The position numbers and the translations under genes were made by a program. From NCBI GenBank assembly GCA_963823165.1, contig CAWGKV010000003.1:124001-188000 (forward strand): a stretch of 64,000 nucleotides of DNA, written 5' to 3'. Below are positions 1 through 8,955 of this stretch, in pieces. The DNA comes from Roseiarcus sp963823165 (GTDB lineage: Bacteria; Pseudomonadota; Alphaproteobacteria; Rhizobiales; Beijerinckiaceae). Numbering within the stretch: the first letter of the stretch is position 1; each line of letters begins with the position of its first letter. A model generated the notes under the pieces. It did not search any database, was not told the origin of the DNA, and worked only from the letters and a program-made list of their open reading frames with translations.

Positions 1-531
1 CAATCCGATCCCGTCGAAAAAACCGCGCCTCGAATAGTCGGCCAGCAGCAACTCGGCCATCGCCTTCTGGGTTCCGTAGCTTGTCAGCGGCGCGGGCGCG
101 AAGTCGTCGCCGATCACGTCGGGAAAGGGCGCCCCGAACACGGCGATCGACGAGGTGAACACCAGCCGCGGCTTGTACGCGCCGCCGGACAGGGCGTTTT
201 CGCGGCGAATGGCCTCGAACAACGCCTGGGTTCCGCCGAGGTTGATCGCATAGCCCTTGTCGAAGTCCGATTCCGCCTCCCCCGACACGACCGAGGCGAG
301 CAGGAAGATCATCTCCGGCCACCGGCCGACCAGCTTGGGCGCGACGTAGGAGGCGGCGATGTCGAAGGCTTCGCGAACGACCGGGAACGGCGCCTCGAGA
401 GCGCCCGGCGCGACGATGTCGACGAGATGCGCTCCGTCGATCGCCTTCCCGGCGAGCCGGCCGTCGCGCGCCAGCCTCTGCGAGAGCTTGTGGCCGATCA
501 TCCCGGCTGCGCCGACGATGAGCACGTTCAT
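1..531 (-). CDS. denD: NAD-dependent epimerase/dehydratase, D-erythronate dehydrogenase-like (C-terminus outside window)
   Basis: This is the N-terminal 177 residues of an extended short-chain dehydrogenase; the C-terminus lies beyond the left edge. It opens with a Rossmann glycine motif (GAAGMIG, residues 7-13), has the segment VSGEAESDFDKGYAINLGGT and the catalytic YGTQK (Tyr-x3-Lys), then ends in LLADYSRRGFFDGIGL. That combination of SGEAE, TSSIAVFGAPFP and YGTQK is typical of the DenD group, which oxidises D-erythronate to 2-oxo-tetronate in a sugar-acid catabolic route. The start is the ATG at 529-531. No other den gene is visible, so the exact substrate is inferred from family resemblance; a generic NAD-dependent epimerase is the alternative. 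Confidence 0.75.
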   Translation of the reverse strand, partial: MNVLIVGAAGMIGHKLSQRLARDGRLAGKAIDGAHLVDIVAPGALEAPFPVVREAFDIAASYVAPKLVGRWPEMIFLLASVVSGEAESDFDKGYAINLGGTQALFEAIRRENALSGGAYKPRLVFTSSIAVFGAPFPDVIGDDFAPAPLTSYGTQKAMAELLLADYSRRGFFDGIGL

Positions 532-731
532 GGATCAGCAACCTTTCCCGCCGATGGCGGCGAACGCTCGACAATGAAAAGTCATGTAGGACAATTTTTG
601 CGCTGCGAGAAACCTGACCGAATGGTCAAGTCTTCTCTCAGAAGAATTTGGTGCAGTTTCGGTCGCCATTTTTTCGCCCTATCTACCGGACAGAGGAGCC
701 GAGTACCGCCAACAGGAAAAAGGTTGATTGG

Positions 732-1073
732 ATGCGGAAGCTGATTTATGTAGGCGCCATATTGGTTGGATATACGTGTGTTGCCTCGGCTGCTGAAAAG
801 GGAATTGCTTCATATTACCAGAATCCGTATTACAGCGGTCTGATCGCCGCGCACAAATCTCTGCCGTTCGGGACCCAGGTGCGCGTCGTCAATCTCGATA
901 ACGGACGCAGCACGATCGTGAAGATCGTCGACCGGGGACCCTACATCCGGGGCCGGATCATCGACGTCTCGCCGGCTGCCGCCGGCGTTCTCGGCTTCCG
1001 CCAGGCGGGAATCGCCCACGTCGAGATCGAGAAGGTCCGAGGCGAGTCGGACGCGGGACTGTCAGTTCTTTGA
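732..1073 (+). CDS. RlpA-like double-psi beta-barrel secreted protein
   Basis: A 113-residue exported protein. Residues 1 to about 20 (MRKLIYVGAILVGY, then ASA) form a signal peptide. The rest is a single RlpA-type domain: GIASYYQNPYYSGLIAAHKS, LPFGTQVRVVNL and the KIVDRGPYIRGRIIDVSPAAA block, which carries the conserved Asp of RlpA lytic transglycosylases. There is no lipobox and no SPOR domain, so it is a short form rather than full RlpA. It probably acts on septal or side-wall peptidoglycan in the periplasm. The ATG at 732 was chosen over an in-frame upstream one because it directly precedes the signal peptide and follows an AAAAAGG ribosome binding site. Confidence 0.8.
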   Translation: MRKLIYVGAILVGYTCVASAAEKGIASYYQNPYYSGLIAAHKSLPFGTQVRVVNLDNGRSTIVKIVDRGPYIRGRIIDVSPAAAGVLGFRQAGIAHVEIEKVRGESDAGLSVL

Positions 1074-1169
1074 TTTGACAGCGACGGGCGGTCGCGCCGA
1101 AAGACAGGGCGCGGCCGCTCGTTTCCAATCGCTGCAATGGCTCCCGCGGTCTCGATGCCGGAGTTTCCG

Positions 1170-2222
1170 ATGGCGGCAAAGCTTCTGGTCTATGGAGCAA
1201 ACGGCTTCGTTGGAGAGCGCGTCGCACGCGTTGCGCGCGCCGCCGGCGTCACAGTGGTCGTGGCCGGCAGGGACGAGCGAAAGCTGCGTCCGATCGCGTC
1301 CGATCTGAACGTCGAGGCGCGCACATTCGGCCTCTCCAATCGCCGAATCATCGCGGCGGCGCTCGAGGGGATCGCCGTGTTGCTGAACTGCGCGGGGCCG
1401 TTCAAGCACACTGCCGAGCCGCTGGCGCGCGCGTGTCTCGAGGCGGGCGTCCACTATCTCGACATCACCGGAGAAATCCCGGTCTACGAGGCGTTGCTGG
1501 CGAAGGACGCCGAGGCGAAGGCGCGCGGGGTCATGCTTCTGCCCGGCGCTGGTTTTGACGTCGTCCCGACGGATTGCCTGGCGCTCCACCTGAAGCGGCG
1601 GCTGCCGACAGCGACGCGCTTGAGGCTCGCGTTTCAGTCCATCGGTCCGGCCGGCCCGCCTCCGGGGACGCAGCGGACGGCGATCGACCTCCTCGACTAC
1701 GGCGATCGAGTCCGTCGCAACGGGAAGTTGATCCGTCCCCGACAGTCCTCGACGATCTCGGTCGATTTCGGCGAGGGTCCCGTCGACGCGGCGCTCATCC
1801 CGTGGGGCGACGTATTCACCGCTTATCATTCCACCGGCATTCCCAACATCGAAACCTATGTCGCTGCTGCGCCCGCCTTCAGGCGCGCCATGGCCGCCGG
1901 GCGGCTGATCGCCCCATGGACGAAATGGGCGCCGATTAGAAAGCTGCTTTTGATGAGCGTGAGACCAGGGCCGAGCCCGGAGCTGACGAGGCGGACCCGA
2001 ACGCATGTCTGGGGCGAAGTGGTCGACGACCAGGGCGGTCGTGCGGAGGCGCGGTTGCACGGGCCCGAGGCGGGAGTCGTCTGGACGACCGCGGCCGCGC
2101 TCGGCGCGGCTCGAAAGGCGCTCCGCGGCCTCGCCCCTCCGGGCTACCAGACGCCGGCGTCGGCTTACGGACCGGACTTCGTGCTGGAGACGGAAGGCGT
2201 GATGCGCGAGGACATTGGCTGA
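1170..2222 (+). CDS. Saccharopine dehydrogenase-like NADP-binding family protein
   Basis: A 350-residue soluble protein of the saccharopine-dehydrogenase/trans-acting enoyl reductase family. The N-terminus has a Rossmann fold with YGANGFVGERVARVA, the next strand VVVAGRDERKL, and further on NCAGPFKHTAEPLARACLEA and HYLDITGEIPV, all hallmark blocks of this family; GAGFDVVPTDCLA follows near residue 130. Members reduce double bonds in acyl chains or act on amino acids, but most bacterial copies are uncharacterised, so no reaction is claimed. The ATG at 1170 is preferred because GGAG sits six bases upstream; in-frame ATGs at 1137 and 1155 lack one. Its stop overlaps the cyclase remnant that follows by eight bases. 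Confidence 0.75.
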   Translation: MAAKLLVYGANGFVGERVARVARAAGVTVVVAGRDERKLRPIASDLNVEARTFGLSNRRIIAAALEGIAVLLNCAGPFKHTAEPLARACLEAGVHYLDITGEIPVYEALLAKDAEAKARGVMLLPGAGFDVVPTDCLALHLKRRLPTATRLRLAFQSIGPAGPPPGTQRTAIDLLDYGDRVRRNGKLIRPRQSSTISVDFGEGPVDAALIPWGDVFTAYHSTGIPNIETYVAAAPAFRRAMAAGRLIAPWTKWAPIRKLLLMSVRPGPSPELTRRTRTHVWGEVVDDQGGRAEARLHGPEAGVVWTTAAALGAARKALRGLAPPGYQTPASAYGPDFVLETEGVMREDIG

Positions 2223-2601
2223 CCGGCGCGACTATCAAGCGAAATTCGGCATCGTTCCGGCCTTTCGCGCCGGGATCCACGCCAGGACCGTCGTGGTCAC
2301 CGAATGCGGCGACGCCAAGCGCCAGCTCGCCTGTTTCGGCGACACGATGAACGTCGCGGCTCGTCTCTGCGAAGTTGGCAAGACGATCAATCGGCGCCTT
2401 GTCGTGTCGGGAGAGCTTCTGCGGCCGATCCGGGTTCCGGACCCGCTGGAGGTCGGGGAGGGGAAGAGCGTCGCGTCGCGCGGCCGCCAGGAACCGGTCG
2501 AGGCGCACTTGGTGAAATGGCGTCGGCCGGCTTCGGTCTCGTGCGAGCGCCTCGCCGCCCGAGGCGAGACGCGAATTAACGAAGTCAGACCTCCATTCTG
2601 A
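2215..2601 (+). pseudogene. Class III adenylate cyclase, C-terminal remnant
   Basis: The frame encodes roughly the last 100 residues of a class III nucleotidyl cyclase domain: FGIVPAFRAGIHARTVVVTE, then CGDAKRQLACFGDTMNVAAR (the base-recognition Asp and transition-state Asn/Arg region), then RLVVSGELLRPI and GRQEPVEAHLVKW. The metal-binding N-terminal half (the DxxGFT and GD segments) and any membrane domain are absent; the sequence immediately upstream is an unrelated reductase in another frame. With half the active site missing it cannot be catalytic. It ends by overlapping the 3' end of the convergent alcohol dehydrogenase. I read it as a truncated leftover from a deletion or insertion event. 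Confidence 0.75.
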
Positions 2602-3604
2602 GCACCACCCGGAAGCGCGCCTTACCGCTCAGCATCCGCTCGTAGGCGTCCTGCGCGCGTTCGAGCGGATAGACCTCGTTCATCGAGGCCACCTTGTTGC
2701 GCCGGCTGAACTCGAGCGTGTCCTCCGAGTCCCTGGCGATCCCCGAATACCAGCCCTTCACGGCGGCGCTCTTTTGAATGAGATCGAGAGAGTTGACCGT
2801 CAGCGGCCCGACCGCGCCGATAACCATCATGACGCCGTTCGGGCCGAGCCCGCCGGCGATCGCCTGCATCGCCTCGCCGTTGGTGACGGTGGCGAGGATC
2901 GCCTTTGCGCCGCCCATCGCCTGGAGGGTCTTGGCCGGATCCTCGGCCGCGCTGTCGATATAATCGCTGGCCCCGAGCTGGCGGGCGAGCTCCTCCTTGT
3001 CGCGGCCTCGATTGACCGCGACGGTCCGAAAGCCCTGCCGCGCCGCGTACTGAACGCCGAGATGCCCGAGCCCGCCCACGCCGTGGACGGCGACGACGTC
3101 GCCGGGCCCCGCGCCGGTGTGGCGAAGGGCGTTGAAGGTCGTGACGCCGGCGCAGAGCAGGGGGGCGGACTCGACGGCGTCGAGATCATCCGGCACATGC
3201 GCTACCGAGGAGACATGGGCGATCAGATGCGTTGCGTAGCCGCCGTCCCGGGTCACCCCGGTCACCTCGTGCAGGTTCTCGCATGCGAAAGCGGCGTCGC
3301 GCCGGCAACGGCTGCAATAGCCGCAGGCGCCGCCGAACCAGCCGACGCCGGCGCGCGCCCCGACGCTCCAGCCGCTGACGCCCTCGCCGAGCGCATCGAC
3401 GACGCCGATCACCTCGTGGCCGGGGATGCGGGGGTACTGGATGCCGGGGATGAGGCCTTGCACGGTCAAGACGTCGCTATGACAGACGCCGCAAGCCTCG
3501 ACGCGAATGCGCATTTCGTCACGTTTCGGCACGGGAATGTCCCGCTCCTCCGCCTGCAGCTTTCCGCGGGCCTCGTGAACCGCCATCGCGCGCATTTTCG
3601 CCAT
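2585..3604 (-). CDS. Zinc-dependent alcohol dehydrogenase
   Basis: A 339-residue medium-chain, zinc-binding alcohol dehydrogenase. Catalytic zinc ligands lie in GVCHSD and PGHEVIGVV; the structural zinc lobe is GACGYCSRCRRDAAFACEN with four cysteines. The NAD(P) site is GVGGLGHLGVQYA, and GVTTFNALRHTG follows the usual layout of propanol-preferring AdhP-type enzymes. It should oxidise primary alcohols or reduce aldehydes in the cytoplasm. The ATG at 3604 is preceded by a strong AAAAAGGAGG at good spacing, which rules out the longer upstream reading. It is convergent with, and overlaps, the cyclase remnant, and a histidine-kinase remnant lies just upstream, so it may have been inserted into or left behind in a signalling locus. 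Confidence 0.88.
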   Translation of the reverse strand: MAKMRAMAVHEARGKLQAEERDIPVPKRDEMRIRVEACGVCHSDVLTVQGLIPGIQYPRIPGHEVIGVVDALGEGVSGWSVGARAGVGWFGGACGYCSRCRRDAAFACENLHEVTGVTRDGGYATHLIAHVSSVAHVPDDLDAVESAPLLCAGVTTFNALRHTGAGPGDVVAVHGVGGLGHLGVQYAARQGFRTVAVNRGRDKEELARQLGASDYIDSAAEDPAKTLQAMGGAKAILATVTNGEAMQAIAGGLGPNGVMMVIGAVGPLTVNSLDLIQKSAAVKGWYSGIARDSEDTLEFSRRNKVASMNEVYPLERAQDAYERMLSGKARFRVVLRMEV

Positions 3605-3756
3605 TTGAACGGCCTCCTTTTTGAACGGAACGGTGACCTTCGCCTGGCCTCGAGGCGAAGGTGCGGCTGGTCTGATTCGCAATCGAGGCGACCCGCGAGA
3701 CGGGCGGGGAACCGACGATCCCATCGAAGACGGTCGAGCATGGTCAGCTCTCTGCG

Positions 3757-3945
3757 GCGGTGAGCGATTCCGGCGTCGGGCTTCCGGCCGATCGCATCTT
3801 CGACGCGTTTCTTACCACCAAACCGCAGGGGAGGGGGATGGGACTGTCCATCAGCCGACGAATCATCGAGTCGCATGGCGGCCGCCCGAGGGCGCGCCCA
3901 ACGCAGGACGGGGGCCGTCTTTCGTCCACGCTGCCGGTCGAGCGG
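3757..3945 (+). pseudogene. Histidine kinase ATPase-domain remnant
   Basis: About 60 residues of a HATPase_c domain are readable: AVSDSGVGLPADRIFDAFLT (G1 box and F box), then TKPQGRGMGLSISRRIIESH (G2 box), then a degraded GGRLSSTLPVERP end. No HisKA phospho-acceptor domain precedes it: the upstream bases in this frame give no kinase sequence back to 3721, and upstream of that lies the start of the alcohol dehydrogenase on the other strand. It cannot be a working kinase. Together with the cyclase remnant at 2215-2601 it flanks the alcohol dehydrogenase. Confidence 0.75.
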
Positions 3946-3948
3946 CCA

Positions 3949-4125
3949 TCATCCTCCGACTGTGTGTTCCTGTTCCCGCGAGGCCAGGCGGGCGATCTCA
4001 TGGATATCCACCCGATCGATGCCAATGTCGTGCAGCTCCCGATCGGAATAGTTGGACAGCTCCTGGACAACTTTCCAGTACGTCCGACGTGCGCGTAGGA
4101 AGCGCACAACAGAGGGCAATAGCAT
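3949..4125 (-). CDS. DUF1127 (YjiS-like) small protein
   Basis: A 58-residue protein of the DUF1127 family, abundant in Rhizobiales. The N-terminus is basic with aromatic residues (RFLRARRTYW), followed by the family signature ELSNYSDRELHDIGIDRVDI and a short IHEIARLASREQ helix. The start at 4125 is set by AAAGGAGA six bases upstream; a longer reading would begin 27 codons earlier without a ribosome binding site. Small DUF1127 proteins have been linked in other alphaproteobacteria to RNA turnover and to phosphate and carbon metabolism; whether that holds here is inference. The segment upstream (4126-4240) is unusually AT-rich for the window and probably holds the promoter. Confidence 0.88.
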   Translation of the reverse strand: MLLPSVVRFLRARRTYWKVVQELSNYSDRELHDIGIDRVDIHEIARLASREQEHTVGG

Positions 4126-4206
4126 TGTAGTCTCCTTTTGATGTAAATAGGTAAACTGCAAGCGCTGCCATTTCCATAATTCTTGTGGAGACACGCGGAG
4201 CGCCAT

Positions 4207-4472
4207 CGGATTACGCGGTTAATACTTTAGTTTATATTGCCTAACCTCCGGCGATCCGTCCGGCTCAGCGCGCCGACAACCTCACCTTTTAACTCGCCAG
4301 CGCCGGCATGCTGCGGAGCCCTGAAGGGGCCTCGAAGGACGACTGGCGCAACGCCGGCGGCGACGCGTCGTCATTGTTCGAGGCCCTTTGCTTTCGGGTC
4401 GGCGCCGTCGGTCGCCAACTCGGGATGGGGTCCGCGCTCAGGCTTCGGCGCTCGATGCCGCCCCTGGCGGCT
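4207..4472. other. Intergenic region between DUF1127 gene and adenylate cyclase
   Basis: No gene is supported here. The first 35 bases are AT-rich (a likely promoter for the DUF1127 gene reading left). The remainder is GC-rich and carries frames that stay open only by composition. Confidence 0.4.
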
Positions 4473-5789
4473 CTAGCGGACAGCCTCCGGGCGCGAATCC
4501 AGGGAAAAGATCTCCTTCGGCTCCCTTACGCCGCGCAGAGCGTGGAGGCCGACGGATTCGAGACGGCTGTCGCCGCCCGCGGCTGCGGCGGCGAACTCGG
4601 GAGAGACGAGAACGGACCGGCCGAGCGGCTCGCACAGCGCCTCGATGCGGGCCGCTTCGTTGACGGCGGGGCCGATGATGGTGAAGTCGAGCCGGTCGGC
4701 GGCGCCGACATTGCCGTAAAGCACCTCCCCGATATGCAGAGCAAGATCGACGGAAGCGACCGGGACGCCGGCTGCGGCGCGATCCGCATTCAACGCATCC
4801 AGCCGTTGCATCGCCTCGATCGCTGCGTCGAGCGCGCCCCGGCATGTCTCAGCGCGGTCCGCTTCCTCGAAAGAAAAGGTGGCGAGCATGCCGTCGCCGA
4901 TGAATTTCAGCACCTGGCCGCCGCGTGGCCGAAGCGTGGCCGTCAAGACCTCGAAGACGTCGTTGAGCAGGTCGACGATGATCTCTCCGGCCGCACAGTC
5001 GCTGATCGGGGTGAAGCCCCGGATGTCGGCGTACCAGAGCACGGCGTTGAGCTTTTCGACCGACCCTCGCGTGACGGCGCCGGCGTGGACGCGCCGGCCG
5101 GCGTCCTCGCCGAGGTAAGTCCCCAGCAATCCGGAGGCGATGACATAGGCCGCATGCGATTTCATCGCGAGCGACAGCGCAGGCAGGGTCGCATCGACGA
5201 GGGTCACATCGTCTTCGCTGAAGCCGCCCTTCCTGTCGGTGGTGAAGGAATAGACGATCCCCGTCCCCTGCGAACGGTCTCCGTCCACACCGTAGATGTA
5301 GAGTTGGGCGAGGTAATCGGTCGCGCCCAGGGCGAAGAACTCTTCCAGGATCGGAAAATCGCGCTGGTCCGGCCCGGATTCGAGGCGCCGGCGCATCGAG
5401 GGGTTGGCTTCGCCGTCGCGAGCCCGGCGGATGAGATGGTTGAGGGGGCTTTTGAGGAAGTCCGAGTCCTCATCGCTGCCGCGGGCATATTGCTCGGGCT
5501 CGATCGCATTGAGATCGCGCCGCCAGGTGAAGCCGTAGCCATGCCATTGGGGATGCAGGGTCTCCATCGCTGCATGCGCTCGCCACACTGGCGCTCCGTG
5601 GACGACGAGGCGCTGGCAGTAGCCGTCGAACAGGTCGTAGGCGGCGGCGCTGCGCAGTCCCTCGCGCACCGCCCAGATATGCGTCTCGATGATGCGGCGA
5701 CCGAGTTCGCCGCCGAAGGTCGTCAGGCGGAGCTGCGCGAGAATGTCAGCTGGGTCGTTTTGCGGCATGCCGGAGAGCTTGGCTCGCAT
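4473..5789 (-). CDS. Soluble class III adenylate cyclase with N-terminal sensory region
   Basis: A 438-residue cytoplasmic cyclase. No membrane segment is visible. The N-terminal 220 residues resemble the regulatory region common in rhizobial cyclases (VHGAPVWRAHAAMETLHPQW, and a GAF-like stretch with TDYLAQLYIYGVDG). The catalytic domain has WYADIRGFTPISD (metal Asp), KFIGDGMLATF (second metal site), RLDFTIIGPAVNEAARIEAL (Asp for adenine choice, Asn and Arg for the transition state). All catalytic positions are present, so it should make cAMP. ATG codons at 5789 and 5768 and a TTG at 5804 are all possible starts; none has a clear ribosome binding site. It lies 33 bases after the LysM gene on the same strand, so co-transcription is likely. 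Confidence 0.85.
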   Translation of the reverse strand: MRAKLSGMPQNDPADILAQLRLTTFGGELGRRIIETHIWAVREGLRSAAAYDLFDGYCQRLVVHGAPVWRAHAAMETLHPQWHGYGFTWRRDLNAIEPEQYARGSDEDSDFLKSPLNHLIRRARDGEANPSMRRRLESGPDQRDFPILEEFFALGATDYLAQLYIYGVDGDRSQGTGIVYSFTTDRKGGFSEDDVTLVDATLPALSLAMKSHAAYVIASGLLGTYLGEDAGRRVHAGAVTRGSVEKLNAVLWYADIRGFTPISDCAAGEIIVDLLNDVFEVLTATLRPRGGQVLKFIGDGMLATFSFEEADRAETCRGALDAAIEAMQRLDALNADRAAAGVPVASVDLALHIGEVLYGNVGAADRLDFTIIGPAVNEAARIEALCEPLGRSVLVSPEFAAAAAGGDSRLESVGLHALRGVREPKEIFSLDSRPEAVR

Positions 5790-5822
5790 GACGTCCGGGA
5801 TCAACAGGCGCCACAGCAGGCG

Positions 5823-6941
5823 TTACGGCTTGGGCTCGGGCTGCGGGATGACGAATGTCTGTCCCGGATAGATCAGGCTCGGGTTACGAATCTGACCTGA
5901 ATTGGCGGCGAAGATGACCTCGTAGTGCGTCCCGTCGCCGTAGAACTTCTGGCTGATGCCCCAGAGCGTGTTGCCGGGACCGACGTGATGCGTCTGGATC
6001 GAATCGAGGACGAGGTCAGCCGGCGAAGTCGCGCCTGCTGCCGGCGCCGATGGCGAGCCGGCCGGGGCGCCCGGCGCATGATAGTCGAACGGCGCTTCGG
6101 CCCGCGCGGCGACCTTGGCGTCGGCCGGACTGATCTCGTCGGCGCGCACGTCGTAGGCCCCGGGCGTCAAGCCACGTTTGATCGTCAGCGACCAGCGGCC
6201 GTCGTCGCCGGTCTTGACGTCGCCGACATAGGCGCCGCTGAGATACAGGCGCACCACGGCGTTCGGCCCTGCCTCGCCCCTGGCCACAAGGCGGCCGCCG
6301 GGGCTGACCTCGATCGACTTGACCGCGATTTGGCTGGCCGGCCCCGACTGAGTGGGCAAGGCCAGGGCTGTCGTGGAGGAGGCAGGCGGCGAGAGAGCGG
6401 CGGCTACAGCGCTCGGCGGCGGACCCGGCGCCGCGACAGCGACCGTAATGGCGTTGGAAGTCTGGGCCGAGGGGCCGGCGCCGGCGGCGAGCGCCAGGCT
6501 GTGCTCGCCCGGCGGAAGCGGCGGCGGAATGATGACGAACTGGCCCTCGTCGTTCGCGGTCGCTTCGCCGACGGTCTTGCCCGCGTCCCTGAGTTCGACC
6601 TTCGCGTTTGGCGCGGCGCGCCCGGCGACGACAGTCTCCCCAGTCGGCTGAACGCTCACGACGTCGAACGACGGCTTGTCGAGGGGGGGCGGGGCCGCCC
6701 GCGCCGCAGCGGAAGGCGCAGACTCCTTGCCGGGCGGGGGAGACGCTAGCGAAGCCTCCTTGGCGCCGGAAATGGCTGGCGTTGCTGGCGCAGACTCCTC
6801 GGGCGCCCGGTCGGTGACCGCGACGGGTACGGCGTTCGGCCATAGGATGCTCGGATGCGCCCAATAGGCCGCCGCGGTCCCCGCGACGACGACCGCAGCT
6901 CCCGTCGCAAAGGCCCAGATCGTTGCTGTTTGCGAAGGCAT
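5823..6941 (-). CDS. LysM peptidoglycan-binding protein with Ig-like repeats
   Basis: A 372-residue envelope protein. The N-terminus is a membrane anchor or signal (IWAFATGAAVVVAGTAAAYW, about residues 8-27), followed by a long Ala/Pro-rich linker. Two similar Ig-like or adhesin-type modules can be seen (VVAGRAAPNAKVELRDAGKT and LVARGEAGPNAVVRLYLSGA, each followed by a D-G-x-W or D-E-G-Q-F strand). The C-terminal 50 residues form a LysM domain: HHVGPGNTLWGISQKFYGDG to SLIYPGQTFVIP. It probably binds peptidoglycan in the periplasm. This architecture is common in Rhizobiales. It precedes the adenylate cyclase in the same orientation; the link between the two is not known. Confidence 0.82.
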   Translation of the reverse strand: MPSQTATIWAFATGAAVVVAGTAAAYWAHPSILWPNAVPVAVTDRAPEESAPATPAISGAKEASLASPPPGKESAPSAAARAAPPPLDKPSFDVVSVQPTGETVVAGRAAPNAKVELRDAGKTVGEATANDEGQFVIIPPPLPPGEHSLALAAGAGPSAQTSNAITVAVAAPGPPPSAVAAALSPPASSTTALALPTQSGPASQIAVKSIEVSPGGRLVARGEAGPNAVVRLYLSGAYVGDVKTGDDGRWSLTIKRGLTPGAYDVRADEISPADAKVAARAEAPFDYHAPGAPAGSPSAPAAGATSPADLVLDSIQTHHVGPGNTLWGISQKFYGDGTHYEVIFAANSGQIRNPSLIYPGQTFVIPQPEPKP

Positions 6942-7055
6942 GCTCGCTCGCTTTCAGCATCGATATATAACGTTCCGCGGCGCCGGAAACAATGCGATGT
7001 CATGCCGCTGTCACGGGCTCTTCGACGATCTGCACAGGTGAGATGCAACGGTCCT

Positions 7056-8564
7056 TCAGGTGCGGAACAGTTCGCGCTCGATCCCCGCCGCCTCGAACAC
7101 ATAGTCGCGGCTCGCCTCAAGGTCGGCGCGCAGCTTCGGAACATCGTAACCGACCATTTCGCCGCGCCATTTCTTGATCTGGCCGGCGCAAAGCACCGTC
7201 GACACGTTGGATCTGTCCATCAGGGTGACGACCGCCCCGGGCGCGTGGTTGAGTGGAGCGACATTGAGCGCCGTCGCGTCGAGAAGGATGATGTCGGCCT
7301 CCTTGCCGGGGGTGAGAGAGCCGGTCCGGGCATCGATCCTCAGCCCTTCGGCGCCGCCCATCGTGCCGAGTCGCAGGGCGTCCCAGACTGACATAAGCTT
7401 CGGGTATTCCTTGCCCTGCAGCGCCAGTTCGTTGGCGAGCATGCGCTGCAGGGTGAGCACGCCGCGCATCTGGGTGAACATGTCCGCGGTCATCGTGCAT
7501 TCGACGTCGCTCGAAAGCGAAAGGCTCATGCCGAGATCGAGCGCCTTCTGGATCGGCGGCGTTCCGTGCCGCATATGCATCTCTATCGGCACGGCCAACG
7601 TGACATGCGCGCCGGCGTCGGCGGCGACCTTCCAGGCCATGTCGCTCATGCCGGTCATGTGGATGAAAAAGCAGTCCCGACCGAACTTTCCGGCGGTCGC
7701 CAGCGCGTCGAAGGTCGGCTGCATGCCGAAGGTGCCGACGACGTGCAGGGCGATCGGCAGGTCGAGCTCGCGGCCGACTTTCCAGGCGTTCTCGTAGCCT
7801 GGCAGATAGATCTCGCCGCCCATGAACATGCTGAGCAATTGGTCGGACGACGAAAAATGCTGCTCCCGGATACGCTTGGCGTCGCCGGGGTACTTCGCCT
7901 TCTCGCCCCAACCTTCGAAATAGCCGAACACGGCGCGCCGCCCGGCGGCGCGTAGCCCCTCGATCGCGGCGTCGGAATGTTCCGGCGAATGATGGATCTG
8001 GCTGATGTCCATGACCGCCGTCACGCCGGCGTCGATCTGCGCGACGCCGCCGAAGAGCTCGTTGATATAAACATCCTGCGGCCGATAGACCATCGACAGC
8101 TTCTGGAGGATCAACTCGTAGTAATTGTGCGCGCTCTCGGGCCGTCCGTCGTTGATGAGAATGCCGTCGGCGAGAAAGCTGCGCAGCGCCGTCTCGAACT
8201 GATGGTGATGCGCGTCGACGAAGCCCGGCATCACGATATGCCCCGAAGCGTCGATCACCGCGGCGTCCGGCGCGTGAATGGAGGAGGCGACCTCGGCGAT
8301 GATCGAACCCTCGAGGAGCACGTCGCCGACCGCATGATTGCCCACGCGAGGGTCCATCGACAGGATCGTCCCGCGCTTGATCAGCGTCCGGCGATCTTTC
8401 GCGCCGACCCCTTCCGGCATTGCGCACGCTTTTGCGCCGCGCGTCGCCTCGACATCGGCGGCCGCGGCGTTCTGAGAGTCCGGCTTAGAGGCGAATGCGG
8501 CGGCGGATTGCTGGACCCCGCCGGCGCCGCCGCTCGACGCGGCGACATCACAAAACTGGCACAT
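7056..8564 (-). CDS. Metal-dependent amidohydrolase
   Basis: A 502-residue member of the amidohydrolase superfamily (ATZ/TRZ, MTA/SAH-deaminase-like subgroup). It begins with the unusual MCQFCDV, then a low-complexity Ala/Ser segment of about 50 residues, then the beta-sandwich (TLIKRGTILSMDPRVGNHAV). Metal ligands are recognisable in GFVDAHHHQFETALR (HxH type), IALHVVGTFG, FFIHMTGMS and LSSDVECTM (the catalytic Asp). The C-terminal GSLTPGKEADIILLD is the family's closing strand. It should deaminate or hydrolyse an N-heterocycle, guanine- or triazine-like, but the substrate cannot be read. The ATG at 8564 follows GGGGAGG with six-base spacing. An alternative start 33 codons upstream lacks this. 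Confidence 0.82.
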   Translation of the reverse strand: MCQFCDVAASSGGAGGVQQSAAAFASKPDSQNAAAADVEATRGAKACAMPEGVGAKDRRTLIKRGTILSMDPRVGNHAVGDVLLEGSIIAEVASSIHAPDAAVIDASGHIVMPGFVDAHHHQFETALRSFLADGILINDGRPESAHNYYELILQKLSMVYRPQDVYINELFGGVAQIDAGVTAVMDISQIHHSPEHSDAAIEGLRAAGRRAVFGYFEGWGEKAKYPGDAKRIREQHFSSSDQLLSMFMGGEIYLPGYENAWKVGRELDLPIALHVVGTFGMQPTFDALATAGKFGRDCFFIHMTGMSDMAWKVAADAGAHVTLAVPIEMHMRHGTPPIQKALDLGMSLSLSSDVECTMTADMFTQMRGVLTLQRMLANELALQGKEYPKLMSVWDALRLGTMGGAEGLRIDARTGSLTPGKEADIILLDATALNVAPLNHAPGAVVTLMDRSNVSTVLCAGQIKKWRGEMVGYDVPKLRADLEASRDYVFEAAGIERELFRT

Positions 8565-8955
8565 GGCGTCCTCCCCTTGCCTTTCGTCCGGACTCTGCTT
8601 TTCTTCCCGAAGGCGGGCAAGCGGTCTCGCGCAAAGCGTATGGAGCCAAGTTCGGGACGTCAATCGCCTGTCGCTTCATGCGAGCTTCATGGGCCCGTCA
8701 AACGCGTCCATCGCCGGGGCGGTCGAAAAACTCGGCTCGAAGTGCCCGTTGGGCCGTCTTGGTCAGCCCATAGAGCGCCAGGCGGCGCCCTTGCCCTTGG
8801 TCTACCGCGGCGGCAATTCGAGGCGATCGATCAGGTCCGCCGCGGCGAGGAGACGAGCATGAAAAGGACCGCAGCCCGATTCACCTAGGCAAACCGGCGC
8901 TGCGGGCGGTTCGCTTAACCACGATTAAACGTTTCTGTTGCGCCGGCGCATGTTT

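Noticed and set aside
2215..2601. Small stand-alone adenylate cyclase gene
   Set aside because: The metal-binding half of the catalytic domain is missing, so it is treated as a remnant.
4308..5900. Long plus-strand open frame opposite the adenylate cyclase
   Set aside because: Shadow frame; the minus strand has the full cyclase motifs and this one has none.
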